Source: Cadophora sp. MPI-SDFR-AT-0126 (Eukaryota > Ascomycota > Leotiomycetes > Helotiales > Ploettnerulaceae). From it: 64,000 bases of DNA. Position 1 is the stretch's first letter, and the number at the start of each line of letters is the position of its first letter. A program made the translations under genes and the position numbers. Under the pieces are notes generated by a model. It did no database searches and was not told the origin of the DNA. It was given only the letters and a program-made list of their open reading frames with translations. Below are positions 21,418 through 32,187 of this stretch, piece after piece. Location of the stretch: the NCBI GenBank assembly GCA_020747065.1, contig JAGMVK010000004.1:372001-436000 (forward strand). Direction: 5' to 3'.

Positions 21418-22943
21418 TGTGAGACGCAGAGACCAAAACGCAATTGATTCAAATCAGTCAAACGGCTTCAACGCACACAGCGCAATTAACAGAAAAAAAA
21501 CAAGATTAAAAGTGAGCATGAAGGTGAAAGGGGCGTTCATCCCAACATAAATTCGCTGTTCACATTCAGCTCTCCTCCATGAGCTAGCGAGGTCCGCAAA
21601 AAGGGGTTCCATCCCGCCTTGGGTAATCCTTATCATTTCCCCGCAGCCACAAATCAACTTTCAACGAATGACGAGACAAGCTTTCAACCACGGCTCAAAG
21701 ATCAGCGGTAGCCGCGTCGATAGTTGGAAGTGCTAGATGCGCTTCTAGTACAGATGGAAAATCATAGCCGAGGCCCCTTTTCTGCATGTGGTTAAGCGAA
21801 CTGGCGTTTTCCTGATTCTAGATTTCCAGCTTATCTGAAGCCCAGCTAGCAAAAATTATCAAGGATGTACTTGTCAGCAATTTACAGATAACCAGACAGC
21901 GAGTAGTCTCATACTCCCGTAGAACTAGCCAGGTGAATGAAACCTGATTAAGATATATAGGCCGATCCCCATTCGAACGAGTCCATCCCTCGGCACCAGA
22001 ATCGCTTCTAAAATCTGGATTGTTGCGACACATAGAAATCTGGAGCTCGGAAAAATATTTGCCACGGAAATACTAGTCGAAAGCTTGAAAGTCACGCTTG
22101 AAATACCTCAAAATTACAGCCCTAACGCCTTGCCAGTATTCGACTCTTCTGCCCTCAAAAGTCTACTGCTTTACAAATGAGAGACTTGGAAAGTAGTGCT
22201 TTCTCACGGGCTTATGAACACACGCCCAAATGACAGAGGAACACGACGCAAGGTGGTGGGTATTGATCAGAAATAGAAGTTATGACGTTGTATCGTGGCA
22301 CACGTGAAAGCTATTTGAGTCGATGGACACTCCTGTTCATAATTCGCATGAGTAATAAGGTGAGTTCTATGGACAAGACAAATATATGGCCAGTATGTGG
22401 GAAATGCTTCTTATCAACATCCGAAGAAATACAGGTTGTAAGGCGAGTTCTCAGATACATATGGATACATTCTCTGCAACAAAGCATGAGTTGTAATAGT
22501 TGTTGCTGTGTTTTCTTGCCAGTGCTCTTGAATGAAGCGTGCTTCGTCCTCAGTGAGATGCTGCAGAGTACTGTTATGATCTTGTCATTGTCAAAATTCC
22601 ACTTTCGCTTACATTGGCTCCAATGATCGTTTGGTGTAGCGAAGTTTGGACACGGCATGTTGACAACTAGAAAATCGATAATGACAATCGAAAGTATGGT
22701 ATATCTTCACTTGCTCCGCGAGTTAAGTCGCCTGCTGGATTCTGTGCTATGTATACCTCCTACTCTCAAAGAGTAAGCTACGTCCTCACTTTTCTTCCGG
22801 AATATCCTTCATATTGGTGGGTTCTGATGTTGCGCTCGCCCATTTCCAATAATTTCCAGTCGCGATGGAAAGCTGCTCCAGTATCTCAGGACTCACTCAT
22901 CGTACACCACACCCAGTTCGCGGAACAGTTTCTTCTATCGCAC
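21418..22943. other. Intergenic, no supported gene
   Basis: About 1.5 kb, AT-rich. Overlapping opposite open frames at 22282-22658 (up to 115 codons) have no recognisable domain. Nothing else was seen. Confidence 0.5.
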
Positions 22944-23965
22944 TCACAATTTCGACTCCACCCAAACCGGCTTCCTCTTCTCCACAAATGCCTTAATCCC
23001 CTCTTTAAAATTCTCCCCCTTGACCAACCCCGGATACCAATCCCTCTCCAAAACATCAACCGCATCCTCCACACTCCCCGCCTCCCAAGCGAGCCTGATG
23101 CCCGTCCGTCCAACAATCAACGCATCAGGACTGTTACTGCACATCTCCTTCGCCAACTCGATAGCAGCATCCACGACCTCTTTCCCTTCTCCTACATTCT
23201 CGCTTCCCTTTGCTCTCTTACTGACTTCAATAACACTGTTCACCAACCCCCAACCTTCTAATGTCTTTGCACTAACACTCCTCCCAGTCAACACCAAATC
23301 AGTCGTCCTCTGCAATCCCAATGTCCTAACCAAGCGAGGTAAGCACCCGGCCACAGGTACGATACCTCTTTTGATCTCTGGGAGAGAGAAGACAGCTGTC
23401 GATGCTGCAAGAATCATGTCGCAGTTTGCGATCATCTCGAAGCCACCGCCCATACAGATGCCGTTTACAGCTGCGATGATGGGTTTCTTGCCTGAGCGAC
23501 GAGGGAGACCGGCGAGTCCGGGGGCGGCCATGCTGTTCATTGTCGATGTGGAGTTGAGGGAGTTCCATTCTACGATGTGTTAGACATGGCTCCCTTTCTT
23601 AGGCTGGATTACAGCTACTCCATTACATCTCGGTGCAAGACAGCTCCAATGCCATGATAGGTATGAGAGGAAAGAAACAAGTCAGAGCGAGAAAAAGTAC
23701 GGCATCCTAAGTATTTAAGACATATAAACTCACCACCAAGATCCGCGCCCGTACAAAACGCCCTACCAACACCCGTAATGATACCAACCCACAAGCTCTC
23801 ATCTTCATCAAATAATTCCCATATCCTAGCGATCTGGTGGCTGGTAGGCAAATCTACGCAGTTCAATTTCTCGGGCCGGTTGAGCGTCACTTGCACGATG
23901 CGCTCGTGGGGGAAGGAGATGTAGAAGTGCGGATAGGTGAGTGGTTGGGAGCGGAGAGACATCAT
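22944..23965 (-). CDS. Enoyl-CoA hydratase/isomerase, peroxisomal (C-terminal SKL)
   Basis: Exons 23965-23734 and 23569-22944 give 285 aa. A crotonase fold is clear: VTLNRPEKLNCVDLP, GIITGVGRAFCTGADLGEWN (first oxyanion-hole region, rebuilt across the intron), and KPIIAAVNGICMGGGFEMI with the Gly-rich oxyanion-hole turn. FSLPEIKRGIVPVAG carries a Glu at the catalytic position. The last three residues are SKL, a canonical type 1 peroxisomal targeting signal, so it should act in peroxisomal beta-oxidation or a related acyl-CoA pathway. Whether it is a hydratase or an isomerase cannot be decided. Two adjacent ATGs (23965, 23962) are possible starts. The 164-bp intron is longer than is usual here. 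Confidence 0.9.
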
Positions 23966-24777
23966 AGTGTCTTTTGGTGGGTTGATGTTGGTATGATGAG
24001 TTTCCGTTGTAGAAATTCAATGTTAGAGGGAGTGAGAGATAGAGGAGAGGAACTCAATCTGGCATTCTGATATGCTGGATAAAATCTCGAAGAAAGAGCA
24101 CGCAACAAGAAAAAGAAAGGAAAGATTCCTACTAAGCGAATACCGGGGTTTTCATGCACATCGAGCCATTCCGTACCTCGGACAGGACTCGTGGCTGAAG
24201 TGGATGTCAGAAAATCCCATCGGTTGGTTGTTGATCGATCTGATTAGATGTAGATAACACTTATCAGATGGTAGTGCGGGACATTATTGAATTCCTGTTT
24301 TCTGATTGAGCTCCACTTTCCATCATTCTGTCTAGGTACCTGAGGATATTAGGTAAAGACGTGGGATGGTTCCAATACGGTTTAATACTTGAATGAGAAC
24401 AATTCAATTCGTGAAAAATCAATCTTGTCATTCTCTAGGTAAGCTTCTCTCAACTTCAGTGCGCTTACGGAGTAGTACGACGGTCTTTCGAACTGTTGTA
24501 TTTTTGACACTCGAGGCGTTCTTAGAAATTGTTCTATCTCAAGTAAAACGTTGATCTTCTTATTTCATGACATTTCAACTTATTTGAATCTTCATAAGAT
24601 GTACTTCTGATAGAAATTTCTGCTGTACCTTTACCTGGGCAGGTATGCTAAAAGCCGAGTAGCTCGGTACCCCGCTATCAGAACAGCCGACCTAGAGGAT
24701 CGCGTCATCCCGAGTCCTGCTCCATTTCTCACTCCCTTCCACCTCCTAATACAACGCACCGCACCACAATCCACAAA
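23966..24777. promoter_or_regulatory. Divergent promoter region, enoyl-CoA hydratase / dephospho-CoA kinase
   Basis: About 810 bp with no gene. It contains a short perfect dyad CCGAG-TAG-CTCGG at 24655-24667, about 110 bp upstream of the kinase start. Confidence 0.4.
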
Positions 24778-25596
24778 ATGCTCCTCCTCGGCCTAACAGG
24801 GTCAATCGCGACCGGCAAATCGACCGTATCATCAATCCTCTCTGCACCACCCTACTCCCTCCCCATAATCGACGCCGACATCCTCGCGCGCCGCGTCGTC
24901 GAGCCAGGAAGTGCAGGGTACGCCAAAATCCTCGCACACTTCCAGCCCAGCACGCCAGACCTGCTCCTCCCATTCCCCGATGACGCGACGTACGATCGGA
25001 GTAAAGGCGCGCCCTTGAACAGGCCTGCGCTCGGGAGACGGGTGTTTGGGGATAGTGAGGAGAGGAGGAAGGATCGCGCGGTGCTGAATGGGATTGTGCA
25101 TCCGGCTGTGAGGAGGGAGATGTATAAGGAGTTGTTGAAGTGTTATTTGAGGGGGTGTTGGGCGGTGGTGCTGGATGTGCCGTTGCTTTTTGAGAGTAGT
25201 TTAGATGTGCTGTGTGGGACGGTGATGGTTGTAGCGGTTAGGGATCCAGAGATTCAGATGAAGAGGTTGATGGAGAGGGATGCGCATTTGACGAGGGAGG
25301 ACGCGGAGAATAGGGTTCGTAGTCAAGGGGATGTGAGGGAGAAGGCGAGGAGGTGTGAGGCGAGAGGACCTGGGAGAGGGGTGGTGGTTTGGAACGATAA
25401 GGGAAAGGAAGAGCTGAGAGGGGAAATTGAGAGAGTGATGAAGGAGGTGAGCAGAGCGAGTCCGAGGTGGTGGGCATGGCTATTGCTCTTATGTCCACCG
25501 TTGGCTGGGCTTGCTGGCCTGTGGAATTATTGGAGAGGTCTCGTCATCAACAAGAAATGGAAGGAGGGAGAGCTACAAGCGAAGGCTAAGCTTTGA
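24778..25596 (+). CDS. CAB5: Dephospho-CoA kinase (last step of coenzyme A synthesis)
   Basis: Single exon, 272 aa. It phosphorylates the 3'-hydroxyl of dephospho-CoA with ATP. The P-loop GLTGSIATGKST (residues 5-16) is at the N-terminus. Then come IIDADILARRVVEPGSAGY, LGRRVFGDSEERR, GIVHPAVRREM and VLDVPLLFESSLD, all typical CoaE segments, with the lid-region arginines after MKRLMERD. Beyond residue 220 is an extension absent from bacterial CoaE, with a strongly hydrophobic stretch (WWAWLLLLCPPLAGLAGLW) followed by basic residues. This is a likely C-terminal membrane anchor, as seen in many fungal homologues. The start ATG follows CCACAAA. The codons here are GC-richer than most of the window. 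Confidence 0.92.
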   Translation: MLLLGLTGSIATGKSTVSSILSAPPYSLPIIDADILARRVVEPGSAGYAKILAHFQPSTPDLLLPFPDDATYDRSKGAPLNRPALGRRVFGDSEERRKDRAVLNGIVHPAVRREMYKELLKCYLRGCWAVVLDVPLLFESSLDVLCGTVMVVAVRDPEIQMKRLMERDAHLTREDAENRVRSQGDVREKARRCEARGPGRGVVVWNDKGKEELRGEIERVMKEVSRASPRWWAWLLLLCPPLAGLAGLWNYWRGLVINKKWKEGELQAKAKL

Positions 25597-25903
25597 ATTC
25601 GAGGTACGTCTCTGGACATTGGTCCACACATTGGTTTAGTCGAGAATTGCGGCACGGCGCCGATTGGCATGGATTGAAAGATACGGCATTTCTGGGCTCG
25701 TTTCCCAAGTCCCCGCGGACAGATATTGCATACATCTATGCAGAGCAAGTGCTATGATATTCCACTGATACCACTATCTATCACGTATGTACAATGCATC
25801 CACCATTGAATATCTACATGCACATCTCTGTACTTCATCGTATGCCCAATGTCTGACTCCAGTCCTCAAATCACTTGGCTAGTTTTCCTTCCTCGAGAAC
25901 GGC

Positions 25904-26685
25904 TTAGTTTGAATCACCCTTCAACCCATTCTTCTCCAATAGTGCCGAGAAATCCGGGTTCTTCGCTGCGTTGAAGTCATGATTCCAGTAGTTGGTCACC
26001 TCATGTACTGGGAAATTTGTGGTGTTTGACCCTGGGTTCGACGGCTTAGTGCTAGAGTAGGCAAAAGCAAAGCGATTGTTGCCATTGGCGTTGAGCGTGA
26101 CAGCTCGGTTACTGGCCCCAGTGTATGAAGTGCATCCCGTGCATTTAGCTGTAACCTTCCAATGAGTCCTGTTCGTGTATGTACCGGCTTTGATGATCTC
26201 GTATTGAGCACCAGTGTAGACTGGAGGCTGAGAATGGCCGCTGGGTGGAGGTCAGCCTATCACAGTCCTTCACGTTCTTCGAAAATATGACATCTGTGCT
26301 TACACTGTATATCGAGATGAAATAGTAGAACTAGCACCGTTTGCCCAACATGCCATCAATGGGTTATTTATCATACTTCCTCCCCATGCAAGGCCAGCCC
26401 AGCCTACTTCAACGGGAGCTGCGATCTGAACGACAACAGGATATGTTGCGTTGATCTGACTCGGAAGAGCGACACGATATGCAATTGTCGTTCCAATCTT
26501 GTACGCTGCGTTGTACTGCTGGAAAAGAAATCCGGTATCAGAGTCCCTGAAGGAGAAAGAGTCTGCAGCTTGAACTCCAGCGACTAGACGAAATGTCAAA
26601 ACATGATAAGGTGACTTCCAAAAGGGCTTCACATACCAAGGCTTGCCACAGTAGCCACAACCCTAGCACCGAATGACCACCTCAT
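25904..26685 (-). CDS. Secreted single-domain AA8 cytochrome protein (cellobiose-dehydrogenase cytochrome-like)
   Basis: Exons 26685-26637, 26583-26304 and 26240-25904 give 221 aa. A signal peptide (MRWSFGARVVATVASLVAGVQA) is built across the first intron. The mature part matches the CDH-cyt/AA8 heme b domain: FSFRDSDTGFLFQQY, VVVQIAAPVEVGWAGLAWGG, SMINNPLMACWANG (Met candidate axial ligand), RYTVGHSQPPVYTGAQYE, WKVTAKCTGCTSYTG and a late VHEV-NYWNHDF region with His candidates. In cellobiose dehydrogenase this domain passes electrons to lytic polysaccharide monooxygenases. Here no flavin or carbohydrate-binding domain follows, so it is a stand-alone cytochrome. Two adjacent Cys (CTGC) may form a disulfide. 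The role as extracellular electron carrier is inferred. Confidence 0.87.
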
Positions 26686-28657
26686 TTTGAGCCAATACTG
26701 TGAAAGAAAAGAGGCGGGAAGGGAACAAGAGAACAGTGGTATCCGGTCAAGTCACTTGTACCACGCTCTGTTGTTATCGAGACCAGAAGAGTTCAATCAG
26801 AGCCGTAGAGAATGCCGGAAGATGTTTGCTGAGATCTAATGTATCTCTGTCGGTAGGGGTAGACCAAACCGAGATTGGTAGATAGGCTATCAAATAAAGT
26901 CTGGAATATTCATTATCAAGCCTCATGCCGGGGAGAAGGACGATCTATTATATGGGCAGAGCAGAGAGTGGGTGACAAACATCCAGAATCGTTCAGAATT
27001 AAACTTTCCGCCACTTTCCTGTCTGGTGTCTGTCCTCGTCCTCTTTTTGGAAACAAGGTCGCAACGCAGCAAGCCCTCTTTCTGATGTCTATGAAGATTT
27101 CGGAAGCTGAAGGCCGAGACGGATGCTGGATGTTGTTGGATTCCGGGAAGGCTCACGATCTGTCCTCCTCATCTCGAGGACCATCACCGAGAATAACTCT
27201 CAGGCTAATTCGGAATGGGTCTTCTATTCTTCGTCTTCGTCATGACTTGCCTTCTTCCCCAGATCTGTACACTGTGACATGGGCACGTTACCAGTCTATA
27301 ATTCAAATCATCGTATGCCTGACGTTTCCCCTCATCCATAGTTGTTCTCTGCTTAACCTGACCCCCATGGTCAATATGGCAATATACCAATCCGGCTGGT
27401 AGCCGCAGTTCTTGGCGAATAATAATACAACCTTTCTGTTGTTCGCATGTTGCATTTACCCCGCGTAATATTGGCTCGAGTATATAATATGCGGCTAAAG
27501 AAAGAGTTGTATCTCTCCTCCCCAGACAGCCTTGGTTTCAAACGAAATAGCCGGAAGGAACGCTGAGAAATTCTAAGATGTTTACTTGTCATGCTGCTGA
27601 TCTAGGTCGCTTCGTTCCGGCTCTTGAGTCGAAGCAAGGTCAGCTGCCGGAGTCTAGTTATGTTCCGGGGAAGTGTTTGGTGGTTGCATAAGCGAATCTG
27701 GGATGCCGGATCGACATGATACTGTTAATCGACACAGCGGCGGAGGTTTCTATGCATGGAAGCTTGTGGGCTTCTGTTTAATGAATCAAAAGCTTTCTCC
27801 AACGCGAACCCCACTAAGACAGTGCAAGTGCAAGCCACCCCTGTGGGTGGGCCCTGCCAGAAATAACTCTCAAGAAATTTGGGGACAGAAGAACGTCACG
27901 CTCGCACAATTGGACTCAATCCTTCGAGCTCTGCTCTTGTGGGGCTTGGAGGGGGGCGGTTGCTTGATTGTGCAAGAGCAATCAACGGTTAGCATCTCAG
28001 GACCTCGGCAGAACATCTGCAACAATTGAGAGGCATGTGGAAAGATGCCAGGTTGAATGACTTGATAAGCACTGTTGAACTGTTTGTTGCAGCACTTGCC
28101 GACAGCAACATTTGGATTGGAAATGGGGGGAAAGCTACCACTTCCTATGCCAACACTGTTTGTGATGTTATTCTCGGTCTTGAATGCGAGGATCTTTGAA
28201 GGTCATTGCTATCCGATGTCGACCTTCACAAGTGCTCAAAGACCCAACATGATTGCATAGAGACGCGTTAGATAGCCGAGGGACGTAAAGCGAACAGCAA
28301 CTTGCATATTCTTGCGTTGTCCTGATATGTTCAGCTCCATTCTCGAACAAAGAATCGCCCATCGTAAATATGGTGTGCAGCTGTTTGCAGGCATCCTCGC
28401 GTGTCCGAATGCTGTCGAGGTACTGAGTTGGTGTGCTCAGCCGTGACACTATGCAAGCAGCTGCGACCTCCATACCTCCAGCAGCTCATAATACCCAGTC
28501 AAAAAATGAGCTGTCAGACTTTTGCTGTCCCTTTAGTTCAAGTCACCAGGCAATACGACAGCTGATAAGTGGCGTACCATACCACAAGGTCATACAGAAC
28601 ACGCGAGATGATTCGTAATTGCGTAAGGGGTATAAGGAGGCTCGAATCTACGTGTCT
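26686..28657. other. Intergenic, no supported gene
   Basis: About 2 kb. The longest open frame (26875-27402, +, 175 codons) has no domain and no intron or codon signal that I could recognise. No RNA gene or repeat was identified. Confidence 0.5.
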
Positions 28658-29820
28658 CTAGCTGTGGGTAACAGTCGTTCCGTCTTCCGCAGGCTCCAGC
28701 AATTTCCACTCGCACTTGATATCCTTCTTCGCGAACATATCCAGGATAACCTCGGCGATGGTATCGAAGTTCTCGGTCGCTAACGCCAGTATTGTAGGTC
28801 CGGCTCCCGATAAGCAGATTCCACAGAGGCCGGGGTGGGATTTAGGTGTCACGGATTGCAAGATCTCTGGGAGACCTGGAATCAGACCTTTCCTGTATGG
28901 CTGATGGACCTTGTCTTGCATAGCAAGATAAATCTGTTCGGCATCCGGAGGACTCTTTCCTAACGCTGATGGCAGCAGTGCTATCCTCTGCAGATTGAAA
29001 ACGACATCTGCACGAGAATACGAGCTGGGCAATACACTTCTGGCTTTGGCGGTCGCGACCTCGAATTGAGGAATAATGGCTATAGCTTTGATTTCCTTTG
29101 CCCAGGGGAACTTCATGTAGTGGCCGATACCGACTGGAGGTTCTGGTGGTGCAAAACCAGTATCGAGACCTCCTGCTGGTTCAGGAAGGACTTCGCTAAG
29201 TGGAATCTCTTTGCGAGAGGTGTCTTCGGGACTTAGGTCGTTGAGGTAGGTTCCTACAAAACCGCCATACAGGGCTGCTGCAACATTATCTGGGTGCCTC
29301 TCTGTCGTTCTTGTTAGCATATTGACTCTTTCAAACATGATATTCAGAACCTACCAATCATCAAGCAATAATCCAGCATCCGAGCCTTCGACAATCCCAA
29401 CTTCCCCACCTCATTACCCAATACCACACCAGCTACCACAGCAGCTCCCGAAGATCCCAAGCCTCTGCCTAGCGGAATCGGATTTATGATATGGACTTTT
29501 GTTTCAGAAGGAAAGGCTCGCTGGCCATGACACCTCAACACATAAAGCGCCGTCCGCGTAATCAAGTTGCTGTCTGCACTCAATGGGACCTCGTCGGCAC
29601 CCTCACCTTCATAAGTAATCTTGCAGTTAAGCGGAGCCTGGGATGTGGTTGTTGTGTCGATCGAAACCTGGATTTCTAACCAGATGGAGAGCGCGAGGCC
29701 AATCACATCAAAGCCAGGACCAATGTTGGCTGATGAGCAAGGTACTTCTGGAGCGATGTATTAGTTGAGTGATCTAAGCAGAGGGCGATATGAGCAGAAA
29801 TCAGTACTAATTGTTATCAT
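28658..29820 (-). CDS. THR1: Homoserine kinase (threonine biosynthesis)
   Basis: Exons 29820-29808 (13 nt), 29747-29355 and 29301-28658 give 349 aa. It phosphorylates homoserine on the way to threonine. The tiny first exon encodes MITI and splices to give IKVPCSSANIGPGFDVIGLA, the normal N-terminus of GHMP-type homoserine kinases. The ATP-binding GHMP motif is PIPLGRGLGSSGAAVVAG. ERHPDNVAAALYGGF follows the second intron, and LSGAGPTILAL lies near the C-terminus. The frame closes in all three exons. A TGACTCA-type element sits 32 bp upstream of the start and is likely used for cross-pathway control. It is divergent from IWR1 (400 bp). Confidence 0.94.
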
Positions 29821-29851
29821 GGTGAATTTGGAGAGCTTCCTATGGTCTTGA

Positions 29852-29858
29852 TGAGTCA
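29852..29858 (-). promoter_or_regulatory. TGACTCA element, Gcn4/CPC1-type, before THR1
   Basis: TGAGTCA on the + strand (TGACTCA read towards THR1) lies 32 bp from the THR1 start codon. It is the consensus of the amino-acid starvation activator and also occurs before the serine gene. Confidence 0.55.
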
Positions 29859-30220
29859 ATGGCGTGAAATGCACGAATTGAGGGGTTGTTTTGGACTCAT
29901 AATTTTCAAACTCTCAGCCTTGTCTCCGCCACGCTAGCCTCTCCGATGACGGGCAATAAGAGCCGCTATGATTGGCTCGCTAACGAGCTAGTATCATGCT
30001 CTTTCTCAAGGTCAAGCCAGCCCAACCCGTGCAAATGACGTGTGGGGGAAATTCGATGGTCGAATGAATGTCAACAAAGATCTTCAATTCACACGGTGCC
30101 ATAAATCTCGAATCGATCTATCCCCAAATCTCTTATCTGTACCATAACTTTCGCGCCTCGACACGCTACTCTTGTAACGATCTTCGACTCTCAACAAACC
30201 CGATAGCTGGCATCATCAAG

Positions 30221-31649
30221 ATGTCTCTGCCCCCAGCGACCGTGAAGATCAAGAGAAAGGCGACAGATGATCCCGTGGAGTTTTTGCGTACGCTTTATTC
30301 TGCCGTCTGCAGACAACTTGCTGTACTAACAAGGCTTTCAGGGATTCATGAATCTGGTGGTAGTGGTAAAAGACAGCGACAAGACACTGGCTTTATCTTC
30401 TCGAGACAACCCATTACGGCCAGTTCGGCAGCAAGCCAGTCCTCCTCTCCTGCTCCGCGCAAAATCGCACAACTCCCCTCATCTGCCAGCTCCGGTCTGC
30501 AACAAGTTGACTCGGTGCCGAACCCTCAAGATGCAGCTCAGACGGCCCTGGCCACGAACACAACCCCCTTCTCCGCCCCCAGTATACAGCCCCGCCGATT
30601 CCACATCTCCAGATCTGCTACCCATTCAAGCAACACGCCTGCCGTTCTCGCTGGAATTCGCAAGCGTAAAGTCGAACCTACAGTTTTCGTCGAACGTCGC
30701 ATCCGCCCCAAGAGCGCAGATGGAACTCCAGGAGGCAGTGCGACACCAGAAGAATCAGGAGGTCAGAATGTAAAGATCGCACCGCCAATCGAGTTACCTA
30801 AGGAACAGACTCAGATCCCACAAGTTCAGAAACAGAAGAAGCCAGGGAAAAATTCCAGAACTGCTACACCAGTCCGATCCGTCACCCCCCCCCAATCTTC
30901 TCCTGCCCCGCTTCGAAATGTTTTTCTGCACAATGGCACGATGATTCCATGGGATATTTCCTCCGACCGGCTTGCGGCTGAGATGCAAGCTTACACTTTG
31001 CAAGAGATTGGCAAAAGTATTGTTGCATCAGAAGCCCCAAGAACATCCCCTGTATCCAGTCACGCCAAGTCTCCTAGCAAATTCAAGCCCAAGAAGCCAG
31101 CGCTGCGCTATCTGGAGAGACACCCGGAGCATAAAGTTGAGGCGAGCATGGAAGTCGACGAGGATGAATACATGGTCGAGGATATGGATGATGATTCCGA
31201 GTACATTATTGATACCTATGTCCGTGTACCAGCAGAGGCAATAGAGGTCGATGCCGTGCAGAAGAATATCGGTCTCTTGGTTCTCGATTCCCAGCCAGAC
31301 ATTGATGAGTTCTACAGAGTAGACGACGAGAGTGACGAGGAAGAAGACGATGAGGACGAAGACGAGAATGGTAAATCCATCCCACTTAATTGTTTCAGGA
31401 CTATTTGCTAACCAGGTAACAGCGGAGAATCACTACACAGCCGACTACCCCGACGAGGAAGTAGACTCCGATGACGAATTCGACCGTAACGCCTACAACT
31501 ACCGCACTCACAATGCTTCTGATCTTGAGGAGTTCGACGAGGATGAGGCGACATTCACCGAAGATGAGAGTGAAGCTACCAAATACCCGTGGATGAACAA
31601 GCCGTGGCTCAAGAAGCCTACCGGCACTATCATGGATGATAGTGACTAA
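30221..31649 (+). CDS. IWR1: Iwr1-like RNA polymerase II nuclear import factor
   Basis: Exons 30221-30287, 30342-31370 and 31423-31649 give 440 aa. Iwr1 binds assembled RNA polymerase II and carries it into the nucleus. The N-terminus (VKIKRKATDDPVEFLRI) and the basic GSGKRQRQDTGFIFSR are followed by a long Ser/Pro-rich disordered stretch. The conserved C-terminal domain reads EYIIDTYVRVP, IGLLVLDSQPDIDEFY, an acidic run, then AENHYTADYPDEE and DDEFDRNAYNYR. That is the Iwr1 signature. The first intron (54 bp) is a multiple of three and lacks stops, so its retention would add 18 residues; a strong CTGTACTAAC branch point argues that it is normally spliced. Confidence 0.88.
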
Positions 31650-32187
31650 GCAATAGATCTTCTAGATGGGATCTGAGGCGTGTACATTAAATTTAATACA
31701 TGGTGCATAGAGGAAGGCATACAGGATAGACATAAAACGGTCAGGAGTGGATACTCCACATGATGGGGCAAAATCATAGAGAGCAAAAGCATTGGATACA
31801 GAACTCGATTTTAACCATTTCCGACACAAGTAGATCTATTAATGCCACTGCTTGACAATATGACAGTGCTGTAAAAGGTGGATTGCTTCCCTTCAAGGGA
31901 CACACAGGCTTCCTTCTCGCTTAGCCCCCAAATCAAAACAAAAGAAATTGATTGCTCCAATCCCTTACCATGACAACAATACTCAGTTCCATGTATGGAT
32001 TGCTTACATTTCTTCGTATAATTAAGGTCCTTCAGAATTGTACCTCTTCTACTCCCCCTTGGGTGACAGCAAGTGTACGCAAAATGCGGTACTTTAACCT
32101 CCATGGTTTATTTACACTTGCTCGGCTCGGCTATTTCTTCCTTTTCTATTTTTTTGAAAAATTTCTTGACTGATTCCTCTCACAGAC
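31650..32187. other. Convergent intergenic region
   Basis: Presumed 3' regions of IWR1 (+) and HMG-CoA lyase (-). No gene or repeat seen. Confidence 0.5.

Noticed and set aside
22282..22658. Opposed open frames of about 115 codons
   Set aside because: Mutually antisense with no recognisable protein; intergenic.
26875..27402. 175-codon + strand frame
   Set aside because: No domain, no codon or splice signal; within a gene-poor region, so probably chance.
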